Notes: a model not told the origin generated them from the letters alone. DNA of 5,443 nucleotides from an uncultured Burkholderiales bacterium (GCA_903898725.1 CAIUGQ010000192.1:1-5443); one strand, 5' to 3'; counted from the first letter of the stretch, positions 1 through 5,349 are shown. Program-made: numbers and translations.

Positions 1-1018
1 CGGCGGCACGCTCGCCCGCGACGGCGAGCCGCCTCGCGAGCTGCTCCACGCGCGCGGCGCGCTGCGCATGCAGCAGCGACGGCGGCTTGAGCAGGCGCGT
101 GGCGACGTCGAGCCGCTGCTCGCGCTGCTCGAGCTGGCGCTGCCAGGCCAGCACCAGCCGGCGGCGGTCACGCTCGAGCGTGCCGAGCAGCTCGGCGCGG
201 TCGGGCACCGCGCTCATCGCCGCACCGGTGGGCGTCGGGGCCCGCAGGTCGGCGACGAAGTCGGCGATGGTGAAGTCGGTCTCGTGGCCGACGCCGGCGA
301 TGACCGGAATCGGACTCGCGGCGATCGCCCGGGCGAGCGCCTCGTCGTTGAAGGCCCACAGGTCCTCGATGGCGCCCCCGCCTCGCACCAGCAGCAGCAC
401 ATCGCATTCGGCCCGCGCGGCGGCCGCGGCGAGGGCGCGGCGCAGCTCCGCGGGGGCCTGCGCGCCCTGGACCGATGCCGGGTAGAGCACGACCGGCACC
501 TGCGGCGCGCGGCGCGCGAGCGTCGTCAGCACATCGCGCAGCGCCGCGGCCTGCGGCGAGGTCACGATCCCGATGCAGCGCGGCTGGGGCGGCAGCGACC
601 GCTTGCGCGACGGGTCGAACAGGCCTTCGGCCTCGAGCCGCGCCTTCAGGCGGAGGAACTGCTGGAAGAGGTCGCCCGCCCCCGCCTCGCGCATCTGCTC
701 GACGTTGAGCTGGAAGTCGCCGCGGGCCTCGTAGAGGCTCACCTGGGCCCGCACCTCGACCCGGTCTCCGTTGGCCGGCACGAACGGGACGTGCTGGTTG
801 CGGCCGCGGAACATCACCGACCGCACGGAGGCCTGGGCGTCCTTCAGGCTGAAGTACCAGTGACCGCTGGCGGCACGGGTCAGGTTCGAGATCTCCCCGG
901 ACACCCACACCATCGGGAAGCTGCGCTCCAGAAGCCCTGCAACGGCGCGGTTAAGCTGGCCGACCGAGACGATTTCCCGCGCCGTTGCTCGATCCGCACC
1001 CTCGGATCCCGTGTTCAA
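1..1018 (-). CDS. xseA: Exonuclease VII large subunit, 5' part (3' end outside window)
   Basis: XseA is the catalytic subunit of exonuclease VII. With several small XseB subunits it degrades single-stranded DNA from both ends into oligonucleotides, in the cytoplasm, during repair and recombination. The reverse frame is open for 339 codons to the left edge; the family is usually about 440-460 residues, so roughly the last quarter is missing. An N-terminal OB-fold DNA-binding domain covers about residues 15-115, with VWVSGEISN at 37-45 and SGHWYFSLKD at 51-60. The catalytic domain follows, with RGGG at 212-215, GHETD at 244-248 and DLRAPTPT at 257-264. After that comes the Arg/Gln-rich, probably coiled-coil region. 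I chose TTG at 1018-1016 because GGAG lies 6 bases upstream and because the ATG at residue 36 would remove the conserved start of the OB fold (VSVGQLNRAV). An in-frame GTG a little further upstream is the alternative start. It is divergent from exbB. The identity is certain; the exact start is likely. Confidence 0.96.
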   Translation of the reverse strand, partial: MNTGSEGADRATAREIVSVGQLNRAVAGLLERSFPMVWVSGEISNLTRAASGHWYFSLKDAQASVRSVMFRGRNQHVPFVPANGDRVEVRAQVSLYEARGDFQLNVEQMREAGAGDLFQQFLRLKARLEAEGLFDPSRKRSLPPQPRCIGIVTSPQAAALRDVLTTLARRAPQVPVVLYPASVQGAQAPAELRRALAAAAARAECDVLLLVRGGGAIEDLWAFNDEALARAIAASPIPVIAGVGHETDFTIADFVADLRAPTPTGAAMSAVPDRAELLGTLERDRRRLVLAWQRQLEQREQRLDVATRLLKPPSLLHAQRAARVEQLARRLAVAGERAA

Positions 1019-1028
1019 GCGGCTCTCC
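1016..1028 (-). promoter_or_regulatory. Ribosome binding site and TTG start of xseA
   Basis: Read on the reverse strand, GGAG is followed by AGCCGC and then TTG. The 6-base spacing is close to ideal and decides in favour of the TTG at 1018 over the internal ATG at residue 36, which would leave a truncated OB fold. This is an inference from sequence only. Confidence 0.6.
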
Positions 1029-1037
1029 GGGCAGAAC

Positions 1038-1046
1038 CTATCCACA
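1038..1046 (+). promoter_or_regulatory. DnaA-box-like 9-mer (one mismatch)
   Basis: CTATCCACA differs from the consensus TTATCCACA at the first base only. It lies about 20 bases upstream of the xseA start codon, within the predicted leader. DnaA binds such 9-mers at origins and at regulated promoters; binding here is inferred. Confidence 0.35.
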
Positions 1047-1079
1047 AACGCAGCAAATCCGTCATCGAGCCGCCTAATG

Positions 1080-1096
1080 CCCCGCAGCGCTCGGGG
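1080..1096. repeat. Small GC hairpin in the xseA leader
   Basis: CCCCG and CGGGG face each other across a 7-base spacer that itself contains the palindrome AGCGCT. In RNA made towards xseA it would fold just downstream of the proposed TATAAT promoter. The stem is only five pairs, so it may be chance in GC-rich DNA. Confidence 0.3.
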
Positions 1097-1114
1097 TTAC
1101 GTTGCAAGTCATTG

Positions 1115-1120
1115 ATTATA
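1115..1120 (-). promoter_or_regulatory. Candidate -10 element for xseA (perfect TATAAT)
   Basis: The reverse strand reads TATAAT exactly, inside the only clearly AT-rich island of the window. A start near 1108 would give a leader of about 90 bases to the xseA TTG. No good -35 box is present at 15-18 base spacing, where the sequence is GC-rich with a neighbouring A6 tract, so the promoter would need an activator or rely on the -10 and upstream A tract. The same island read forward offers TATATT (1117-1122) and could serve exbB instead. Confidence 0.4.
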
Positions 1121-1200
1121 TTGAAGTTCATCTCTGCGCGTTTTTTCGGCAGACCCCACCGACCCAGGTTTGGCGCGGCTTCGGGCGGCACCAGCGCCAG

Positions 1201-1235
1201 TCATGCACAGACTTATCCACAGGGTCTGGGGATAG
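1201..1235. promoter_or_regulatory. DnaA-box group with one perfect TTATCCACA
   Basis: Three 9-mers lie within 35 bases. TCATGCACA (1201-1209) has one mismatch to TTATGCACA. TTATCCACA (1213-1221) is a perfect strong DnaA box exactly 12 bases further on in the same orientation. CTATCCCCA on the reverse strand (1235-1227) has two mismatches. CAGAC (1208-1212) and GTCTG (1224-1228) form an inverted repeat around the perfect box, and TATCC/GGATA (1214-1218 and 1230-1234) form an alternative one. The group could be a DnaA-responsive operator for one or both flanking genes, or a DnaA-titrating site. The perfect 9-mer is directly visible; its function is inference. Confidence 0.5.
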
Positions 1236-1308
1236 ATTCGCCAATCAGTGCCCACGACCCACGAATTTTCCACTGAAGGGTCGCCCGCTGGAGTGAGGAC
1301 GCCCCGAC

Positions 1309-1338
1309 TTGCTCCGCCCGGCACAAAACGCCGACAAT
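1309..1338 (+). promoter_or_regulatory. Weak sigma-70-like promoter candidate for exbB
   Basis: TTGCTC at 1309-1314 and GACAAT at 1333-1338 are separated by 18 bases. Only three of six and four of six positions match consensus. It lies about 50 bases upstream of the exbB start, a sensible place for the promoter of the five-gene operon, but GC-rich DNA gives such matches by chance. Confidence 0.3.
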
Positions 1339-1384
1339 CCGGGGCCCGCCACGCGTCTGCCCGGCACGCGCCGCGGCCCCTTCC

Positions 1385-1397
1385 GGAGGTGCTTTTG
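1385..1397 (+). promoter_or_regulatory. Strong ribosome binding site and TTG start of exbB
   Basis: GGAGGT at 1385-1390 is followed by a TTG at 1395-1397; the GGAGG core ends 5 bases before it. This fixes the start. The alternative in-frame GTG at 1248 would add 49 basic, low-complexity residues with no family similarity, and the GTG at 1389 overlaps the Shine-Dalgarno sequence itself. Confidence 0.75.
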
Positions 1398-2051
1398 TTT
1401 TCGATCATCCAGGCGGCCGGCTGGCCCGTGTGGTTCCTGATCCTCGCGTCCTTCCTCGCGGTCGCGCTGATCATCGAACGGGCCCTGTCGCTGCAGCGCC
1501 GCAAGGTCCTGCCCGACCACCTGCTCGACGAGGTGCTGACCCTGCACCGCAACCGTCAGGCGACCCCCGAGATGGTACAGAAACTCGAGGCCGGCTCGCC
1601 CCTCGGACGGGTGTTCGCCTCCGGGCTGCGGCACGCCCTCGACGGCCGCGAGATCATGAAGGAGGCGATGGAGGAGACCGGCAGAGCGGTCGCCCACGAC
1701 CTCGAGCGCTACCTCGGCGCGCTGGGGACGATCGCGACGGTCACGCCCCTGCTCGGCCTGTTCGGCACGGTCGTGGGCATGATCGAGATCTTCGGCGCGA
1801 GCGCCCCGTCGGGCACCAACCCGCAGGCCCTCGCTCACGGCATCTCGGTCGCGCTGTACAACACCGCCCTCGGCCTGGTCGTCGCGATCCCGGCCCTGAT
1901 CGCCTACCGCGCCTACCGCACCCGCGTCGACAGCTTCGTCGTCGAGATGGAGCAGCAGGGGCTGCGGCTGGTCGACACGCTCGATCCGCGCCGGCTCGCC
2001 GCTGCACGCAGCGCCGCGGCCGCGCAGCCGGCACAGCCCGCCGCCCGATGA
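1395..2051 (+). CDS. exbB: MotA/TolQ/ExbB-family proton channel subunit
   Basis: This is the multi-pass subunit of an inner-membrane proton-driven motor that works with ExbD (next gene) to pass proton-motive force to a periplasmic or outer-membrane partner. The product has 218 residues, usual for the ExbB branch. A first membrane segment lies at about 10-27. A cytoplasmic helical region (about 30-105) follows. The second segment carries the family signature GLFGTVVG (121-128), and the third carries GISVALYNTALGLVVAIP (149-166). T125 and T157 correspond to the two conserved threonines lining the proton path in ExbB proteins. The C-terminus is a loose Ala/Gln/Pro tail (about 202-218). The last codons overlap the exbD start by 4 bases. 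The symbol reflects family resemblance; no tonB is in the window, so the actual partner is unknown and a TolQ-like role cannot be excluded. Confidence 0.93.
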   Translation: MFSIIQAAGWPVWFLILASFLAVALIIERALSLQRRKVLPDHLLDEVLTLHRNRQATPEMVQKLEAGSPLGRVFASGLRHALDGREIMKEAMEETGRAVAHDLERYLGALGTIATVTPLLGLFGTVVGMIEIFGASAPSGTNPQALAHGISVALYNTALGLVVAIPALIAYRAYRTRVDSFVVEMEQQGLRLVDTLDPRRLAAARSAAAAQPAQPAAR

Positions 2052-2476
2052 ACTTCCGGCGCGGCCAACGGCGGGAGGAGCCGGAGATCAACTTCATCCC
2101 GTTGATCGACCTGCTGCTGGTGGTGCTGATCTTCCTGCTGGTGACGACCACCTACTCGAAGTTCAGCGAGCTGCAGGTGAACCTGCCCTCGGCCGCCGTC
2201 GAGTCGCTCGTCGAGCGACCGGTGGAGATCGCGATCGGCGTCGGCGCGGACGGGCGCTACACGATCGACGGTGCCGCCGCGGCGTGGCGCGATCCGGGCT
2301 CGTTCGCCCAGCAGCTCGCCCGCAGCGCGGCCGGCCGCAAGGAGCCGACGCTGGTCGTGTACGCGGACGCCGGCGCGAGCCACCAGTCGGTGGTCAACGT
2401 GCTGGAGGCCGCCCGGCTCGCGGGCCTGGGCAAGGTCAGCTTCGCGACCCAGACCGGCGGCACGCGCAAGCCCTGA
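2048..2476 (+). CDS. exbD: ExbD/TolR-family biopolymer transport protein
   Basis: This is the single-pass partner of ExbB. It anchors in the inner membrane and places a small domain in the periplasm, completing the proton-driven motor. It has 142 residues, the usual length. A short basic cytoplasmic start (1-13) leads to INFIPLIDLLLVVLIFLLV (14-32), the diagnostic membrane helix. D21 in the PLID motif is the protonatable aspartate conserved in ExbD and TolR. The motif TTTYSKFSELQVNLPSA (33-49) follows, as is typical for ExbD. Residues of about 60-135 form the periplasmic domain with the usual VYADAGASHQSVVNVLEAARLAG pattern. It overlaps exbB by 4 bases (ATGA) and its TGA shares one base with the ATG of lpxK, so all three are probably co-translated. 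Confidence 0.94.
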   Translation: MNFRRGQRREEPEINFIPLIDLLLVVLIFLLVTTTYSKFSELQVNLPSAAVESLVERPVEIAIGVGADGRYTIDGAAAAWRDPGSFAQQLARSAAGRKEPTLVVYADAGASHQSVVNVLEAARLAGLGKVSFATQTGGTRKP

Positions 2477-3564
2477 TGGTCGGCGGGCCCGCCGCACCCG
2501 CAGGCCGACGCGCCACCGCCGCGCCGGCGGCACGCCTGGAGGCCCGGCTGCGGCGGCTCTGGTTCGGCCCGCACGGGGCACTCGACACCTTCGTCGGACT
2601 GCTGCTCGCGCCGCTCGGCGCGCTCGTCGGTGCCGTCGCGGCCAGCCGCCGCAGGCAGATCGCCCAGGCCAAGGCGTTGCCGCGCCCCCCGGGACGGACC
2701 CGCGTCGTCGTCGTCGGCAACCTGGTCGTGGGCGGCACCGGCAAGACGCCGCTGCTGATCGCGCTGGCCGATGCGCTCGCGCTGCGCGGCTGGAGCCCGG
2801 GCGTGATCGCGCGCGGCTACCGCGGCCGGGCCGAGGCCGAGGCGCCGCGGCGCATCGCGACGACCGACGCGGCGCGCGACGTGGGTGACGAACCGCTGCT
2901 GGTCGCGCGACGCACCGGCCGGCCGGTCGTGATCGGTCGCGACCGCGGGGCCGCGCTGGGCACCCTGCTCGAGCCCGGCGACTGCGACGTGGTCCTCTCG
3001 GACGACGGCCTGCAGCATGTCGGGCTGCGTCGCGACCTCGAGCTCGCGGTGTTCGATGCGCGCGGCGCGGGCACGGGCCGGTGCCTGCCGGCCGGCCCGC
3101 TGCGCGAGCCGCTGCGCGGCGCGCTGCTGCTCGACGCGGTGATCCTCAACGGCCGCACCGCGGTCTCGCCGATCGTGCACTCGCGCGTCTTCCGCTTCGA
3201 GGTGGTGCCGACCGCATTCGTCGCGCTCGACGGCACGCGCCACTGGACACCTGCCGGGTTCGCGTCCGCCGTGGACGGCAGCACGCTCGATGCGGTCGCC
3301 GGCATCGGCGCCCCGCAGCGGTTCTTCGACACCCTCGCCTCACTCGGGCTGCGCGCGAACCCGCATCCGCTCCCCGACCACGGGACGATCGATGCGGCCT
3401 GGCTGGCCGGGCTGCCGGGCGCCTTCATCGTCATGACCGAGAAGGACGCCGTAAAATGCGCGGCGTTCGACCCCGCGCTCCTCGCGCGGTGCGTCGCCCT
3501 TCGCGTCGAGGCCGTTCCGGAGTCGGCGCTCGTCGACTGGCTGGAGGATCGCCTGCGTGGATAG
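2476..3564 (+). CDS. lpxK: Tetraacyldisaccharide 4'-kinase
   Basis: LpxK uses ATP to phosphorylate the 4' position of the lipid A disaccharide, the sixth step of lipid A synthesis, at the cytoplasmic face of the inner membrane. The product has 362 residues, about 20-35 longer than most members because of an Ala/Arg/Pro-rich start (about residues 1-20) before LEARLRRLWFG. A hydrophobic membrane-associating helix lies at about 38-56. The P-loop is VGNLVVGGTGKTP (80-92) with K90. ARGYRGR, GDEPLLVARR and DDGLQH (176-181) follow in the canonical order, then CLPAGPLREPL and, near the end, TEKDAVK. The ATG at 2476 overlaps the exbD stop by one base and no clear Shine-Dalgarno sequence precedes it, so translation probably depends on re-initiation. 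The first 8 bases of the next gene overlap its end. Identity is secure. Confidence 0.97.
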   Translation: MVGGPAAPAGRRATAAPAARLEARLRRLWFGPHGALDTFVGLLLAPLGALVGAVAASRRRQIAQAKALPRPPGRTRVVVVGNLVVGGTGKTPLLIALADALALRGWSPGVIARGYRGRAEAEAPRRIATTDAARDVGDEPLLVARRTGRPVVIGRDRGAALGTLLEPGDCDVVLSDDGLQHVGLRRDLELAVFDARGAGTGRCLPAGPLREPLRGALLLDAVILNGRTAVSPIVHSRVFRFEVVPTAFVALDGTRHWTPAGFASAVDGSTLDAVAGIGAPQRFFDTLASLGLRANPHPLPDHGTIDAAWLAGLPGAFIVMTEKDAVKCAAFDPALLARCVALRVEAVPESALVDWLEDRLRG

Positions 3565-3730
3565 CCGCCTTCTCGAGATCCTTGTCTGCCCGCTGTGCAA
3601 GGGCCCGCTCAAGCACGACAAGCCCGCCCAGGAACTGATCTGCAAGGCCGACCGCCTCGCCTTTCCGATCCGCGAGGGCATCCCGGTGATGCTCGAGCAG
3701 CAGGCGCGCACGCTGCCGGCCGAACCGTGA
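3557..3730 (+). CDS. ycaR: Trm112-family small zinc-ribbon-like protein (YcaR-like)
   Basis: This 57-residue protein starts at a GTG that overlaps the end of lpxK by 8 bases. It begins DSRLLEILVCPLCKGPL and continues with ELICKADRLAFPIREGIPVML, which matches the E. coli YcaR pattern as I remember it almost position for position. C11 and C14 form a CxxC knuckle and C29 is a third cysteine. A fourth zinc ligand is not obvious, as in E. coli YcaR. Archaeal and eukaryotic Trm112 proteins activate methyltransferases that act on tRNA, rRNA and release factors. The role of the bacterial short form is not established, and its place between lpxK and kdsB is the main clue. Its stop overlaps the kdsB start by 4 bases (GTGA). 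Confidence 0.93.
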   Translation: MDSRLLEILVCPLCKGPLKHDKPAQELICKADRLAFPIREGIPVMLEQQARTLPAEP

Positions 3731-4542
3731 CCGCCGCGGGCTTCGTCGCGCTGATCCCGGCGCGGATGGCCTCGACGCGTCTGCCGGACAAGCCGCTCGC
3801 CGACATCGACGGCGAACCGATGGTGCTGCACGTCGCGCGCCAGGCGCACGCCTCGGGAGCGCGGCTGGTCGCGGTCGCGACCGATTCTGCGCGCGTGCAG
3901 CAGGCGGTGAGCGCGGCGGGCGTCCGGGCCCTGTTGACGCGCGCCGACCATCCGACGGGGACCGACCGGCTGGCCGAGGCCGCCGACCTGCTGGGACTCG
4001 CCGACGACGAGATCGTCGTCAACGTGCAGGGCGACGAGCCGCAGATCCCGCCGAAGCTGGTCGCCGACGTCGCGGCCCTGCTGCGATCGAGCCCCGACTG
4101 CTCGATCGCCACCGCCGCGCATCCGGTCGCCACCGCCGAGGACTGGATGTCGCCGAACGTCGTCAAGGTGGTGCTCGACGCCGCGGGCCGCGCGCTGTAC
4201 TTCTCGCGCGCGCCGATCCCGTTCGCGCGCGACGCGCTCGTCGGGTTCCCGCGCGTGCTGCCCGACGCGATGCCGGCCGGTCTTGCCGTGCACGGCGCGG
4301 TCCAGCGGCACATCGGCCTCTACGCCTACCGGGTCTCGTTCCTGCGGGCCTACCGGGCGCTGGCGCCGTCGCCGCTCGAGACGATCGAGGCGCTCGAGCA
4401 GCTGCGTGCGCTGTGGCATGGCCACCGCATCGCGGTGCTCTGCACCGACGACGCCCCGCCGGCAGGGGTCGACACCCCGGCCGACCTCGAGCGCGTACGG
4501 CGCGCATTCGCGGACGCCCGCGGGCGGAACAGGTCGAATTGA
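3727..4542 (+). CDS. kdsB: 3-deoxy-manno-octulosonate cytidylyltransferase (CMP-Kdo synthetase)
   Basis: KdsB couples CTP and Kdo to give CMP-Kdo and pyrophosphate in the cytoplasm. CMP-Kdo is the donor that WaaA uses to add Kdo to lipid A. The product has 271 residues, slightly longer than the usual 250-255. The nucleotide-binding start IPARMASTRLPDKPL spans 10-24. TRADHPTGTDRL (71-82), VNVQGDEPQIP (98-108), NVVKVVLDAAGRALYFSRAPIP (144-165), HIGLYAYR (195-202) and LETIEALEQLR (217-227) follow in the family order. D103 and D249 (in GVDTPADLE) correspond to the metal-binding aspartates. The usual ATDD is ATDS here (51-54). The GTG at 3727 was chosen because it places the IPAR motif at the normal distance and overlaps the upstream stop. 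The basic C-terminus (RGRNRSN) is probably disordered. Confidence 0.97.
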   Translation: MTAAGFVALIPARMASTRLPDKPLADIDGEPMVLHVARQAHASGARLVAVATDSARVQQAVSAAGVRALLTRADHPTGTDRLAEAADLLGLADDEIVVNVQGDEPQIPPKLVADVAALLRSSPDCSIATAAHPVATAEDWMSPNVVKVVLDAAGRALYFSRAPIPFARDALVGFPRVLPDAMPAGLAVHGAVQRHIGLYAYRVSFLRAYRALAPSPLETIEALEQLRALWHGHRIAVLCTDDAPPAGVDTPADLERVRRAFADARGRNRSN

Positions 4543-4568
4543 CCCCTCGCCGGCTTTGCGGTTATGGT
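4539..4568 (+). promoter_or_regulatory. Probable sigma-70 promoter of adk
   Basis: TTGACC (4539-4544, five of six to consensus) and TATGGT (4563-4568, four of six) are separated by 18 bases. Transcription would start near 4575, giving a leader of about 65 bases. The -35 box overlaps the kdsB stop codon. The position in the only sizeable gap between forward genes supports independent expression of adk. Confidence 0.55.
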
Positions 4569-4639
4569 CCGGGACCCCCGCGTCCGCGCCTCGCACCGCT
4601 CCGGCCCACGCCCCCCAACACGCTCAGGGAAGAACGTCC

Positions 4640-5293
4640 ATGCGCTTGATTCTCCTCGGTCCGCCCGGCGCGGGCAAAGGCACCCAGGCCGCCTTCATCA
4701 AGGAAAAGTTCGGCATCCCGCAGATCTCGACCGGCGACATGCTGCGTGCCGCGGTCAAGGCGGGCACACCGCTGGGCGTCGCCGCGAAGAAGGTCATGGA
4801 CGCGGGCGGCCTGGTCTCCGACGACCTGATCATCGGTCTGGTCAAGGACCGGCTCGCGCAGCCCGACTGCGCCGGCGGCTACCTGTTCGACGGCTTCCCG
4901 CGGACCATCCCGCAGGCCGACGCGATGAAGGATGCCAAGGTCGCGCTCGACTTCGTGCTGGAGATCGACGTGCCCGACAGCGACATCGTCGAGCGGATGA
5001 GCGGGCGGCGCGTGCACGCGGCGAGCGGGCGCAGCTACCACCTGCGGTTCAACCCGCCGAAGGTCGCCGGCATCGACGACCTCACCGGCGAGCCGCTGAT
5101 CCTTCGCGACGACGATCGCGAGGAAACCGTGAAGAAGCGCCTGGAGGTCTACCAGGCCCAGACGCGTCCGCTGGTGGACTACTACTCGAAGTGGGCGGCG
5201 ACCGGCGATGCAGTCGCCCCGAAGTACCGCCGGATCGCCGGCATCGGCTCGGTCGAGACGATCCGCGACCGCGCCTTCGCAGCACTGGTCTGA
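4640..5293 (+). CDS. adk: Adenylate kinase
   Basis: Adk interconverts ATP plus AMP and two ADP in the cytoplasm and keeps adenylate pools balanced; it is normally essential. The product has 217 residues, typical for the long, LID-containing bacterial form. The P-loop is GPPGAGKG (7-14). ISTGDMLR (29-36) and GFPRT (85-89) form the AMP site with R36 and R88. The LID runs from about 120 to 160, beginning SGRRVH, and R123, R156 and R167 fall at the same numbers as the catalytic arginines of E. coli Adk. The LID has HSD-type residues in place of a four-cysteine zinc site, so it is a non-zinc enzyme. AGGGA lies 9 bases before the ATG. It is separated from kdsB by 97 bases and has its own promoter candidate. 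A GC hairpin follows the stop. Confidence 0.98.
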   Translation: MRLILLGPPGAGKGTQAAFIKEKFGIPQISTGDMLRAAVKAGTPLGVAAKKVMDAGGLVSDDLIIGLVKDRLAQPDCAGGYLFDGFPRTIPQADAMKDAKVALDFVLEIDVPDSDIVERMSGRRVHAASGRSYHLRFNPPKVAGIDDLTGEPLILRDDDREETVKKRLEVYQAQTRPLVDYYSKWAATGDAVAPKYRRIAGIGSVETIRDRAFAALV

Positions 5294-5298
5294 ACGGA

Positions 5299-5318
5299 CG
5301 GGCGCCCGAGGGCGCCCG
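5299..5318 (+). terminator. GC-rich hairpin just after adk
   Basis: CGGGCGC and GCGCCCG can pair across a 6-base loop, 5 bases after the adk stop. No T run follows, so it is not a classical intrinsic terminator; it could protect the 3' end of the message or work with Rho. Each arm contains the palindrome GGGCGCCC, so the element is also a direct repeat. Confidence 0.45.
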
Positions 5319-5322
5319 CCTC

Positions 5323-5345
5323 CGCCGGCCCTGACGCCGCCGGCG
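5323..5345 (+). repeat. Second GC hairpin downstream of adk
   Basis: CGCCGGC (5323-5329) and GCCGGCG (5339-5345) are inverted across a 9-base loop. Again no T run follows. Together with the preceding hairpin it may form a 3' end structure, though such palindromes are frequent in DNA of this composition. Confidence 0.35.
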
Positions 5346-5349
5346 CACG

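Larger units (their letters stand above)
1019..1394. other. Divergent intergenic region between xseA and exbB
   Basis: This 376-base stretch separates the start codons of two divergent genes. I see no convincing protein or RNA gene in it. Open frames cross it, but they lack family similarity and are continuations of shadows from the flanking genes. It holds, in order: a DnaA-box-like 9-mer in the xseA leader (1038-1046), a small GC hairpin (1080-1096), an AT-rich island (about 1103-1135) that stands out in a window of very high GC, a T6 run (1141-1146), a DnaA-box group (1201-1235), a weak exbB promoter candidate (1309-1338) and the exbB ribosome binding site (1385-1390). It must carry the promoters of both transcription units. 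Confidence 0.7.

Noticed and set aside
168..908. A 246-codon reverse open frame inside xseA.
   Set aside because: It is a different frame of the same strand as xseA and gives low-complexity Arg/Pro/Ala sequence. The true frame carries all XseA motifs.
1136..1147. T6 run as an intrinsic terminator on the forward strand.
   Set aside because: No hairpin precedes the run, and it lies between divergent genes where no forward transcript needs to end.
1101..1235. Chromosomal replication origin (oriC).
   Set aside because: There is only one perfect DnaA box and a few degenerate ones, the AT-rich stretch is short, and none of dnaA, dnaN, rpmH or parAB is nearby. A regulatory or titration role is more modest and fits better.
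68..1276. A 402-codon forward open frame across xseA and the intergenic region.
   Set aside because: It is antisense to xseA, whose reverse-strand protein matches the family throughout. The forward product is Arg/Gly/Ala-rich with no recognisable motif; long shadows are expected at this GC content.
1248..1394. An extended exbB start at GTG 1248.
   Set aside because: The 49 added residues are basic and low in complexity, there is no family similarity, and a strong GGAGGT directly precedes the TTG at 1395.
1430..2476. A single 348-codon fusion frame spanning exbB and exbD.
   Set aside because: Only its last 142 codons (exbD, from 2048) look like protein. The first part is a shadow of exbB, which is intact in another frame.
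3340..4596. A 418-codon reverse open frame opposite lpxK, the Trm112 gene and kdsB.
   Set aside because: It is antisense to three genes with clear family motifs, and its product has no recognisable domain.
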